This document shows positions 1-6,080 of a stretch of DNA of 6,129 nt, one piece after another. The stretch is taken from positions 1-6,129 of the forward strand of contig JAJZKS010000112.1 in the NCBI GenBank assembly GCA_021850835.1. The letters are read 5' to 3'. The first letter of the stretch is position 1; each line of letters opens with the position of its first letter. The notes below the pieces were generated by a model that was not told the origin of the DNA, searched no databases, and was given only the letters and a program-made list of their open reading frames with translations. A program made the position numbers and the translations under genes. This stretch comes from Thermoplasmata archaeon (GTDB taxonomy: Archaea > Thermoplasmatota > Thermoplasmata > Thermoplasmatales > Thermoplasmataceae).

Positions 1-213
1 CCCGCAACGGGAAATATCTCACTGATAATCAAGAACACGGGATCCCAGACCATAAGCGTAGATGCCTCCCTTGGAACAATAGGTTATCCCACGCTGCTCA
101 CAATAATTTTCGGGTTTGTCCTGCTTCCCAGCGGCATGGTGCTGATAGCCCTGTACTATCATTCCAGGCACGTGGAACGGAGAAAAGAAAGAAGATTGAG
201 GGAATACAGGTAA
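1..213 (+). CDS. C-terminal fragment of a membrane-anchored protein, function unknown (5' end outside window)
   Basis: Frame 1 is open from the first base to a TAA at 211-213, giving the last 70 residues of a protein that begins outside the window. Residues 4-28 of the fragment (GNISLIIKNTGSQTISVDAS and following) read like the last beta strands of a secreted Ig-like or beta-sandwich domain. Residues about 31-53 form one hydrophobic membrane helix (TLLTIIFGFVLLPSGMVLIA and following). The tail after it is strongly basic (HVERRKERRLREYR). By the positive-inside rule this puts the C-terminus in the cytoplasm and the preceding domain outside. Such C-terminally anchored proteins are common in archaeal envelopes, but no family is recognisable from this end. 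It converges on glnA with 5 bp between the stop codons. Membrane topology is fairly secure; function is not assignable. Confidence 0.75.
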   Translation, partial: PATGNISLIIKNTGSQTISVDASLGTIGYPTLLTIIFGFVLLPSGMVLIALYYHSRHVERRKERRLREYR

Positions 214-218
214 AAAAA
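211..218 (-). terminator. Oligo-T terminator directly after the glnA stop codon
   Basis: Read on the minus strand, the glnA TAA is followed at once by seven T residues (A7 at 212-218 on the plus strand). Archaeal RNA polymerase terminates at T-rich stretches without needing a hairpin, so this is a plausible glnA terminator. The same bases overlap the TAA of the convergent membrane-protein gene. No comparable T run follows that gene on its own strand before it enters glnA, so its transcript may continue antisense into glnA. Confidence 0.5.
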
Positions 219-1553
219 TTAGAGGATTGGAAGGTATCTCTCAAGTTCCCATGTCGTGACATGAGACCTGAAGACATCCCATTCCCGCTGCTTTACCGTT
301 ATGAAATTCTCAAATATGTGCTCGCCCAGGATACCTTTCATGAGCTTGCTGTTCCTGAAGTGGTGGAGCGCCTCACCAAGACTCTCTGGCATGCTTTGTA
401 TTCCATCCTTTGCCCTTTCCTCGGCTGTCATGTGGAATATGTCCTTCTCGGTTGGGCCCGGAGGTGAAAGCTTGTTCTCAATTCCGTCAAGGCCCATTCC
501 CAGGATTACTGCAAACTGCAGGTATGGGTTCCCTGCTGAATCAGGGCACCTTAGTTCCATCCTCTTCCTCATGCCGGTTCCGGCCGGGACCCTCACAAGG
601 GCGGACCTGTTCTTGTTAGCCCATGAAATGTACACGGGGGCCTCATATCCTGGAATAAGCCTCTTGTATGAGTTTACCCAGGATGCCAGTACCGCTGAGG
701 CAGAATTTATGTTCTTGAGTATTCCGGCCAGGTAACTCATGCCGAGTTCACTGAGGCCGTATTTTGCCTTTGCATCATAGAAGAGGTTCTCCTTCTCGCC
801 CGTGGACATGATGCTTGAGTGGACATGCATTCCCGATCCGTTGACGCCGTTGATTGGCTTTGGCATGAATGTCGCATACATTCCATGCTTCTGGGCAACA
901 TTCTTGATTATGTTCTTCAGCATTGTCACTCTGTCAGCCATGACAAGTGCCTGCCCATATCTCAGGTCAATTTCCTGCTGCCCGTATGCCACTTCGTGGT
1001 GGGCTGCCTCAGGATGGTAGCCGAGATCATACATGTGCTTCAGGATCTCCTGCCTGATCTCATTTGCTGAATCTATGGGGGTGTTGTCGAAGTAGCCGCC
1101 ATAATCACTTGGAATGGCTGTGGGGTTTCCTTCATGGTCCCTCTTGAATACGAAGAACTCAAACTCCGGCCCCACGTAAAAGTCCATGCCCTTGTCATTG
1201 AGCCTCTTGACCGTCCTCTGCAGAACATATCTCGGGTCACCCGGGAACCTTTCCCCGTCAGGTGTGTAAATGTCGCAGATGAACCTCACAGTCTTGTATC
1301 CGTCCCTGCCCTCAGGAAGGATTGTATACGTAGAAAGGTCAGGGTGAGCCCTCATGTCAGATTCTTCAATCTGGGCATAGCCTGCAACCGAACTCCCATC
1401 AAAAACGACCCCTTCTGACAGGGCACTTTCAAACCTGTTCTTGGGGATTGTGAGTGTCTTAACTGCACCCACGATATCAGTGAACTGAAGCTGTAGAAAC
1501 TCTGCGTTATCCTGCTTTAACTTATCCATAGAAGCCTTAACCTGGTCTTCCAT
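219..1553 (-). CDS. glnA: Glutamine synthetase, type I (archaeal/alpha-like)
   Basis: Joins ammonia to glutamate using ATP to make glutamine, the main cytoplasmic entry of ammonium into organic nitrogen. It should form a dodecamer, as type I enzymes do. The 444 residues match the usual full length. Visible signatures are LQFTDIVG (22-29) with the conserved Asp26, FDGSS (51-55), GPEFEFF (128-134) with metal-binding glutamates, HHEVAYGQQEID (185-196), NGSGMHVH (238-245) with His243, NSYKRLIPGYEAP (294-306), NRSALVRVP (315-323) and RMELRCPDSAGNPYL (331-345). The adenylylation-loop tyrosine of GSI-beta is Phe373 here (KDIFHMT, 370-376), so control by adenylylation is not expected. The position matching Bacillus Arg62 is Gln61 (AQIEESDM). 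The ATG at 1553 gives the expected N-terminus and lies about 28 nt from a TATA-like box. No Shine-Dalgarno sequence precedes it, which suggests a leaderless mRNA. Confidence 0.97.
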   Translation of the reverse strand: MEDQVKASMDKLKQDNAEFLQLQFTDIVGAVKTLTIPKNRFESALSEGVVFDGSSVAGYAQIEESDMRAHPDLSTYTILPEGRDGYKTVRFICDIYTPDGERFPGDPRYVLQRTVKRLNDKGMDFYVGPEFEFFVFKRDHEGNPTAIPSDYGGYFDNTPIDSANEIRQEILKHMYDLGYHPEAAHHEVAYGQQEIDLRYGQALVMADRVTMLKNIIKNVAQKHGMYATFMPKPINGVNGSGMHVHSSIMSTGEKENLFYDAKAKYGLSELGMSYLAGILKNINSASAVLASWVNSYKRLIPGYEAPVYISWANKNRSALVRVPAGTGMRKRMELRCPDSAGNPYLQFAVILGMGLDGIENKLSPPGPTEKDIFHMTAEERAKDGIQSMPESLGEALHHFRNSKLMKGILGEHIFENFITVKQREWDVFRSHVTTWELERYLPIL

Positions 1554-1576
1554 GCTCTGCTAGATTTTAGCTGCCC

Positions 1577-1590
1577 TTATATTACTTTAG
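1577..1590 (-). promoter_or_regulatory. Proximal glnA promoter (TATA-like box for a leaderless transcript)
   Basis: On the minus strand this reads CTAAAGTAATATAA: a purine-rich BRE-like stretch followed by TAATATAA (1577-1584). The box centre is about 28 nt upstream of the glnA ATG. With the usual archaeal TATA-to-start distance of about 26 nt, transcription would begin at or within a couple of bases of the ATG. No Shine-Dalgarno sequence lies just upstream (GCAGAGC precedes the ATG), which fits leaderless initiation. Confidence 0.5.
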
Positions 1591-1621
1591 TTTCTCTTTG
1601 AACGGTTGTTATCCTGCATTG

Positions 1622-1630
1622 ATTATAAAT
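1622..1630. promoter_or_regulatory. TATA-like box that could fire in either direction
   Basis: The plus strand reads ATTATAAAT; the minus strand reads ATTTATAAT, containing TTTATAAT, close to the archaeal TATA consensus and preceded by CCA. On the minus strand it would start a glnA transcript near 1600 with a leader of roughly 47 nt, as a second, distal promoter. On the plus strand it would start RNA near 1652, reading toward the small ORF at 1831. Direction cannot be decided from sequence alone. Confidence 0.35.
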
Positions 1631-1652
1631 TGGAAAAGCAGGGAAATTGAAT

Positions 1653-1727
1653 GCATATGTACCTACAGACAAGAATGATATACCCATTTATTCATTGCAT
1701 AATATCTCATATATGAAGCATATGTAC
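1653..1727 (+). repeat. Two direct copies of a 10-bp sequence, 65 bp apart
   Basis: GCATATGTAC occurs exactly at 1653-1662 and again at 1718-1727. The second copy follows immediately on the palindrome TCATATATGA (1707-1716). The sequence is A/T-rich and contains the palindrome CATATG, so chance recurrence in an A/T-rich spacer is possible. Paired identical sites upstream of a promoter are also what a regulator's operators look like. Confidence 0.5.
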
Positions 1728-1819
1728 TAGAAAATACAGATTTTACGAAAGGCGGAACTGAGATCGGAAGTGAATCAGTGTCTAGCAATCATTAACCTGT
1801 AAAAACGGCTTGGTATTTT

Positions 1820-1824
1820 GAGGT
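1820..1824 (+). promoter_or_regulatory. Shine-Dalgarno sequence of the small ORF
   Basis: GAGGT matches the core of the archaeal anti-Shine-Dalgarno complement (GGAGGTGAT). It ends six bases before the ATG at 1831, with an all-A spacer. An in-frame TGA at 1819-1821 overlaps the site, so the ORF cannot start farther upstream. This site is the main argument that the small ORF is translated, and it contrasts with the apparently leaderless large genes around it. Confidence 0.55.
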
Positions 1825-1830
1825 AAAAAA

Positions 1831-1926
1831 ATGTCCGAGAAACTTAAAATGAAGGTAGCAGAAATCGACGTGTCAAATGTAAAGGTCAAGACCATACTGG
1901 CTCTTGGCATGTACTGCGTAGATTAA
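1831..1926 (+). CDS. Small ORF of 31 codons, possible small protein or peptide of unknown function
   Basis: ATG at 1831 to TAA at 1924-1926 gives 31 residues: a polar, lysine-rich first half (MSEKLKMKVAEIDVSN) and a more hydrophobic end (TILALGMYCVD) with a single Cys two residues before a C-terminal Asp. A GAGGT ribosome site sits six bases upstream. The ORF ends 5 bp before the end of the convergent TPR gene, in a run of several stop codons. There is no convincing signal peptide, no metal-binding cysteine pair and no family I recognise. It could be a real small protein, a peptide precursor, the 5' remnant of a longer gene lost by deletion, or chance. The good ribosome site favours translation; the length makes any call uncertain. 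Confidence 0.4.
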   Translation: MSEKLKMKVAEIDVSNVKVKTILALGMYCVD

Positions 1927-1934
1927 ATAAATTA
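1921..1934 (-). terminator. T-rich stretch at the end of the TPR gene
   Basis: On the minus strand the TPR gene's TAA (1932-1934) is followed by TTTATTTAATC. This is a weak, interrupted T-rich tract of the kind that can terminate archaeal transcription. It overlaps the stop codon of the convergent small ORF, so the two transcription units share this short spacer. Confidence 0.3.
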
Positions 1935-3230
1935 ATCCATTAATTGCAAAAATAATTCTTTTAACCCCAACTTGTTTGAAAGTTCCAAAAATTCCCTTGT
2001 CTTCTTTTCTATTAATTTAGGTTCATACCGGTATATCTTGAGTACCTTAACATACTGGGAGTAACATTCAACGACGTAATTGAGCTGCTTCTTCACCATG
2101 AAATTCTGCCTCGACTTCTCAAGATTCACGTCGGCCACAGCCAGGTCCTTCGTGGCGATGTCATAAAGCATGAACATCTCATAGCAAGTCGCCAGGCCGT
2201 TCGTGTCAAAATTCCTCCTGAAGAACCCGGTCGCATTCTCGATGTACTCATAGGCATCCCCGGGCCTCATGGTGTAGATGTAAATCAGTGCAATGCTCAG
2301 ACCGGACCTGTTCTCAATCATCTCATTGCTTGTCTCTTTGGCAAGGTTGTGGGCTTCCACGACCGCATCTATGGCGGCATCATATTTGCCGAGCGAAAGC
2401 AGGACAGCGGATTCATTCTGGTAACAGTACTGCAGGTGGTACCTGTCCGTTACAGTGTTGAAGTAGTCTATGGCCTGGTGGTTCAGGGCAAAGAATTCCT
2501 TCAGGTTCCCCATCTTGGCAAGTGTGAACGCCTCGTTCATCTTCACCTGGTTCAGCCCGGATTCATCCCCCACCTCCTGAAACAGGAGCAGGGCATGCTC
2601 GAACATCTCCATGGCTTTGTTGACGTCACCCCTGTAGCCATAGTAAGAGCCGAGGCCAAGCTCTGACTTTCCCACGGTCGTGATGTCGTCCACATTTTCA
2701 GCAAAGTACTTGGCTTTTTCAAAATGGTTCTTTGCAAAATCGAGATCCATCTTGTACAGGTTAATTGTGCCGTACACGTAATGCCCGCGCCCCAGGAGCC
2801 TCTTGTCTGAGTTCCTGTTTCCCAGGTCGATGAGGTTTGATGCAAGATCAAGCGCCCTGCCGTAATTTCCGGATTTAAGGTAGAAGTCAGAAAGCTTCAG
2901 GGTCTCTTCCGTGACCTCCCTGCCAGGGATGAGGTAGTCATCCAGGTATTTCTTCACAAGGTTGACAAGTTCCCCGTTTTTCTCCATGTATTCCTGGGTG
3001 AGGCCCCTCTCAAAGATGTCTATTCCTGTCTCAGTGGGCTTGAGGCTTATCTTGTCTCCCTCATCATATGAAATGTAAATCCACTTCAGGTCCCGCATGA
3101 ACTGCAGTATTGTGAGCGACTTCTCCTCACCATATACATTGAAATCCACTTCTTCCAGTAGATTGTACTCTTCAGCTGGAAGGAGGTATTTTGCAAGTAT
3201 CTTGGTACCTGGTGGTGCGGCTATGTACAT
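1932..3230 (-). CDS. TPR-repeat protein with a possible winged-helix N-terminus, function unknown
   Basis: The protein has 432 residues. From about residue 107 to the end it is made of paired amphipathic helices of the tetratricopeptide type. Roughly seven to eight units can be seen, for example KSGNYGRALDLASNLI (119-134), YRGDVNKAMEMFEHALLLF (199-217) and SLGKYDAAIDAVVEAHNLA (279-297). Such solenoids bind proteins or peptides. Residues about 38-76 (LTILQFMRDLKWIYISYDEG, then KISLKPTETGIDIFERG) resemble the end of a winged helix: a helix, a two-strand wing, then a closing helix. This would make it a DNA-binding TPR regulator, but that assignment is tentative. No signal peptide, membrane helix or catalytic motif is evident. 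The ATG at 3230 is about 30 nt from a TATA-like TTTAAA. Its stop lies 5 bp from the convergent small ORF, and acnA ends 82 bp upstream on the same strand. Existence is secure; role is not. Confidence 0.88.
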   Translation of the reverse strand: MYIAAPPGTKILAKYLLPAEEYNLLEEVDFNVYGEEKSLTILQFMRDLKWIYISYDEGDKISLKPTETGIDIFERGLTQEYMEKNGELVNLVKKYLDDYLIPGREVTEETLKLSDFYLKSGNYGRALDLASNLIDLGNRNSDKRLLGRGHYVYGTINLYKMDLDFAKNHFEKAKYFAENVDDITTVGKSELGLGSYYGYRGDVNKAMEMFEHALLLFQEVGDESGLNQVKMNEAFTLAKMGNLKEFFALNHQAIDYFNTVTDRYHLQYCYQNESAVLLSLGKYDAAIDAVVEAHNLAKETSNEMIENRSGLSIALIYIYTMRPGDAYEYIENATGFFRRNFDTNGLATCYEMFMLYDIATKDLAVADVNLEKSRQNFMVKKQLNYVVECYSQYVKVLKIYRYEPKLIEKKTREFLELSNKLGLKELFLQLMD

Positions 3231-3232
3231 AG
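3221..3232. repeat. 12-bp perfect palindrome spanning the TPR gene start codon
   Basis: CTATGTACATAG reads the same on both strands and includes the ATG of the TPR gene (ATGTACATAG encodes Met-Tyr-Ile and the first base of Ala). If the mRNA is leaderless, this sits right at the transcription start, where a bound repressor would block initiation. It may be chance. Confidence 0.4.
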
Positions 3233-3256
3233 TTGTGCATACCCTGATCTCTTGAG

Positions 3257-3266
3257 TTTAAAAAAA
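3257..3266 (-). promoter_or_regulatory. TATA-like promoter of the TPR gene, overlapping an oligo-T tract behind acnA
   Basis: On the minus strand this reads TTTTTTTAAA. TTTAAA is centred about 30 nt before the ATG at 3230, right for a near-leaderless start around 3233. The seven T residues (3260-3266) could also terminate acnA transcripts coming from upstream. An out-of-frame ATG at 3240 would hinder translation from a longer leader, which favours the short-leader reading. Confidence 0.4.
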
Positions 3267-3278
3267 TTAAGTTTATGG

Positions 3279-3305
3279 GAAATTTTTGTGCGAAATTTTT
3301 CGCAC
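3279..3305. repeat. Inverted repeat (8+2+8) combined with a 13-bp-period direct repeat between acnA and the TPR gene
   Basis: GTGCGAAA (3288-3295) and TTTCGCAC (3298-3305) are perfect inverted copies separated by two bases. GAAATTTTT also occurs twice as a direct repeat, at 3279-3287 and 3292-3300, 13 bp apart. The element lies 7 bp after the acnA stop and about 35 bp upstream of the TPR gene's TATA-like box. It could be an operator or activator site for the TPR gene, or an RNA hairpin protecting or ending the acnA message. No T run follows it directly on the minus strand, so a simple terminator is less likely. Confidence 0.55.
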
Positions 3306-3312
3306 TTTCTGC

Positions 3313-6054
3313 TCAGGAAACAAGCCTTCTGAGGACAAACTGCAGGATTCCGCCGATTTTCAGGTATTCCTCTTCAACTGGCGTGTCTACCCTTATGATC
3401 AGCTCAGTCGACTTCTCCTTGCCGGAACCGGCCTCGGTGAATTTCATTGCTGCCTTTCCTGAAGCCTTCACGCCATCGCCAAAGATGATGTCAATGGGCT
3501 TTTCAGGGTCTATCTTCAGGGAATCATAGCTCTCACCGTTCCTGAACTGGAGAGGGACCACTCCCATTCCAACGAGGTTGCTCCTGTGGATCCTCTCGTA
3601 TCCCACTGCCACTATGGCCTTTACCCCAAGCAGGTAAGGTCCCTTTGCAGCCCAGTCCCTTGAGCTTCCTGTCCCGTACTGGTCCCCTGCAAACACAATC
3701 AGCGGGTTCTTTTCCTTCACATACTGCATTGCTGCATCATACACGCTCATCTCCTTCTTCTCCGGAAAATGGGCCGTGAACCCCCCTTCCTTTGATGCGA
3801 GCTTGTTCTTGATCCTGTTGTTTGCAAACGTCCCCCTCATCATGACCTCATGGTTTCCTCTCCTGGACCCGTAGGAATTGAAATCCACAGGCTGGACGTT
3901 ATGTTCCATTAGATACTTTCCAGCAGGGGTGTCCTTGCTGAATGATCCAGCTGGAGAAATGTGGTCAGTGGTGATGGAGTCCCCGAGAACAAGAAGCGGC
4001 CTTGTTCCCTTCAGTTCCTTGGTTTCGATGATTGTTTTGGGATTGAAATTGTCAAAGAATGTGGGCTTCCTGATGTAGGTGCTCTCTGGTTCCCAGGCAT
4101 ACTGAACGCCGCTTGGTGCCTCGAGCTTGAGCCACTGCTCATTGTAGTCTGCAATGTTGCTGTACCTCTCAATGAACATTTCCCTGCTGATTGAGCCCTT
4201 CATTGCGTCAGTGATCTCATTGCTGTCTGGCCATATGTCCTTGAGGAAGACGTCCTTGCCATCCTTGCCCTTTCCGAGGGGTTCATTGTTAAGGTCGATG
4301 GTAACCTTTCCTGCGAGGGCAAATGCAACCACAAGCGGCGGTGACATCAGGTAATTTGCGCGTACGTTCCTGTGGACCCTTGCCTCAAAATTCCTGTTGC
4401 CTGAGAGTACAGCGGCGGTAGCAAGATTATCCCTGACTATGGCTGATTCTATGCTCTCATTGAGCGGCCCGCTGTTTCCGATGCAGGTGGTGCACCCGTA
4501 CCCCACTAGGTTGAATCCAAGTTTGTCCAGGTATGGCTGCAGGCCTGACTTGTTCAGGTATTCTGTGACAACCCTGGACCCTGGGGCGAGGCTTGTCTTG
4601 ACCTTCCTGTTCACTTTGAGGCCTTTCTCAACAGCCTTCTTTGCAAGAAGCCCCGCTGCGAGCATGACGTATGGATTGCTGGTGTTTGTGCAGCTTGTAA
4701 TGGCCGCAATTACAACATCGCCTTCAGTAAGGGTTTCCTCACTGCCCTCAAGCTTGATTCCAGAAGACTTGAGATAGACCTGTCCGGCCTTGCCCTTTAT
4801 CTGGCCATTTGCGAGGCCTCCCTCATTTTCATAGCGCTGTTTTCCGTTGTTGCTTGATGCCTGTCCCTCTTCCATGAAACTGAGGAAACTGTTTCCAATG
4901 TTTCCAAGCTCTACTCTCTGCTGAGGCAGCTTTGGGCCGGCCACGCTTGGCTTCACTGTGGAAAGGTCAAACTCAATCTCCTGGGAAAATTCTATGTTTT
5001 CCTGTGAACCATATATGCCCTGCGCCTTGCAGTATTCCTCAACCAGCTTGATGTGGTCCTCTGGCCTGCCCGTGAGCCTCAGGTATTCAATGGTCTGTTC
5101 ATCCACCGGGAAGAGCGCTACAGTTGCTCCGTATTCGGGGCACATGTTTGATATGGTTGCCCTGTCAGGAAGCGTCAGGTTCCTTATTCCCTCACCATGG
5201 AATTCGACGAACTTGCCTACAACCTTGTTCTTTCTAAGGAGCTCTGTCACCGTGAGGACAAGATCGGTTGCGGTTACTCCTGGCTTGAGCTTTCCGGAAA
5301 GGCGCACGCCAACAACTTCCGGTGCCCTGAAAGTGACAGGCTGGTCAAGCATTGCTGCCTCAGCCTCTATTCCCCCAACACCCCAGCCAACCACGCCGAG
5401 GCCGTCGATCATTGTGGTGTGCGAATCTGTTCCAACAACTGTGTCCGGGAAGGCCCATTTCTTACCTCCAGATTCCTTCTCCATTACCACGCGTGCAAGA
5501 TGCTCAAGGTTCACCTGGTGTACGATTCCCACCGCAGGCGGTACTATCCTGAGATTCTGGAATGCCCCCTGTGCCCACTTTAGGAACCTGTACCTCTCCC
5601 CATTCCGCTCGAATTCCTTCTGCCTGTTCTGTTCCATGGCTTCTGGAGTCCCATAGAAATCCACCTGCACTGAATGGTCAATGACAAGGTCCACAGGGAC
5701 CTGTGGCTGAATGATGCCTGGATTCTTGCCCAGTTCCGCGGCCGCGTCCCTCATCACAGCAAGGTCAACAACTGCAGGGACACCGGTGAAATCCTGCATA
5801 AGCACTCTGGCTACCTTGAACGGGATCTCAAAATCCGCAAGGTTTGTTCCGTTCCACTTGAGGAGGTTCTCAATATCCTTCTCATGGACCTCTTTCCCGT
5901 CAAGGTTCCTGACGAGGGATTCAAGTATGACTCTGATTGAAACTGGGAACCTTGAAATAGGATAACCCTGTTTTTCAAGCTCCTTCAGTGAATAATAGTT
6001 GTACTCCTTTCCATTTACCTTAAAAGTCTTGATATTCTGAAATTTGGAACTCAT
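3313..6054 (-). CDS. acnA: Aconitate hydratase (AcnA/IRP type)
   Basis: Interconverts citrate and isocitrate through cis-aconitate in the cytoplasmic TCA cycle, using a [4Fe-4S] cluster. From the ATG at 6054 the protein has 913 residues, a normal AcnA length. Cluster ligands are Cys455 (TSCTNTSNP) and Cys521/Cys524 (GYGCTTCIGNSGPL). Other signatures are QDFTGVPA (87-94), IDHSVQVDFYG (125-135), DSHTTMIDGLGVVGWGVGG (210-228), GNRNFEAR (552-559), GDSITTDHISPAG (691-703), YGSRRGNHEVMMRGTF (728-743) and GDQYGTGSSRDWAAKG (790-805) with the catalytic Ser-Ser-Arg at 797-799. The small swivel domain is at the C-terminus, in the AcnA order and not the AcnB order. The frame extends to a TTG at 6081 (nine more residues), but starting at MSSKFQNIKTF matches the usual AcnA N-terminus, and a Shine-Dalgarno-like GAGGTGAT lies within that extension. 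No key residue is missing. The related 2-methylisocitrate dehydratase AcnD is less likely given length and motifs. Confidence 0.97.
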   Translation of the reverse strand: MSSKFQNIKTFKVNGKEYNYYSLKELEKQGYPISRFPVSIRVILESLVRNLDGKEVHEKDIENLLKWNGTNLADFEIPFKVARVLMQDFTGVPAVVDLAVMRDAAAELGKNPGIIQPQVPVDLVIDHSVQVDFYGTPEAMEQNRQKEFERNGERYRFLKWAQGAFQNLRIVPPAVGIVHQVNLEHLARVVMEKESGGKKWAFPDTVVGTDSHTTMIDGLGVVGWGVGGIEAEAAMLDQPVTFRAPEVVGVRLSGKLKPGVTATDLVLTVTELLRKNKVVGKFVEFHGEGIRNLTLPDRATISNMCPEYGATVALFPVDEQTIEYLRLTGRPEDHIKLVEEYCKAQGIYGSQENIEFSQEIEFDLSTVKPSVAGPKLPQQRVELGNIGNSFLSFMEEGQASSNNGKQRYENEGGLANGQIKGKAGQVYLKSSGIKLEGSEETLTEGDVVIAAITSCTNTSNPYVMLAAGLLAKKAVEKGLKVNRKVKTSLAPGSRVVTEYLNKSGLQPYLDKLGFNLVGYGCTTCIGNSGPLNESIESAIVRDNLATAAVLSGNRNFEARVHRNVRANYLMSPPLVVAFALAGKVTIDLNNEPLGKGKDGKDVFLKDIWPDSNEITDAMKGSISREMFIERYSNIADYNEQWLKLEAPSGVQYAWEPESTYIRKPTFFDNFNPKTIIETKELKGTRPLLVLGDSITTDHISPAGSFSKDTPAGKYLMEHNVQPVDFNSYGSRRGNHEVMMRGTFANNRIKNKLASKEGGFTAHFPEKKEMSVYDAAMQYVKEKNPLIVFAGDQYGTGSSRDWAAKGPYLLGVKAIVAVGYERIHRSNLVGMGVVPLQFRNGESYDSLKIDPEKPIDIIFGDGVKASGKAAMKFTEAGSGKEKSTELIIRVDTPVEEEYLKIGGILQFVLRRLVS

Positions 6055-6069
6055 GAGTATCAGGCTATA

Positions 6070-6077
6070 ATCACCTC
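6070..6077 (-). promoter_or_regulatory. Shine-Dalgarno-like sequence upstream of acnA
   Basis: The minus strand reads GAGGTGAT, an eight-base match to the archaeal anti-Shine-Dalgarno complement, ending 15 nt before the ATG at 6054. That spacing is longer than usual, so its use is uncertain. It lies inside the open frame that begins at TTG 6081, which argues against that TTG being the start. Confidence 0.4.
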
Positions 6078-6080
6078 TCA

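Larger units (their letters stand above)
1554..1830. other. A/T-rich intergenic region between glnA and a small plus-strand ORF
   Basis: This is 277 bp upstream of both glnA (minus) and the 31-codon ORF (plus). It is visibly richer in A/T than the flanking genes, especially 1620-1745. It holds the proximal glnA TATA-like box, a second box near 1625, a repeated decamer (1653-1662 and 1718-1727) and a 10-bp palindrome TCATATATGA (1707-1716) that could itself serve as a TATA element. I see no tRNA, rRNA, CRISPR repeat or transposon end. A non-coding RNA starting near 1652 or 1738 is possible but unsupported by any conserved fold I can recognise. Confidence 0.6.

Noticed and set aside
1651..1716. 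21-codon plus-strand ORF (MHMYLQTRMIYPF...) starting about 25 nt after a TATA-like box
   Set aside because: The box spacing suits a leaderless start, but the peptide is very short, has no ribosome site, and is composed of A/T-driven codons. Not enough to call it a gene.
1761..1770. AGATCGGAAG, identical to the first ten bases of the common Illumina adapter
   Set aside because: The match stops after ten bases (TGAATC follows instead of AGCACA), and no further adapter sequence is present. Chance is the simpler explanation.
4958..5656. 232-codon plus-strand open frame within acnA
   Set aside because: It is entirely antisense to a well-conserved aconitase, is rich in Ser/Pro/Thr as expected for a complement frame, and has no recognisable domain.
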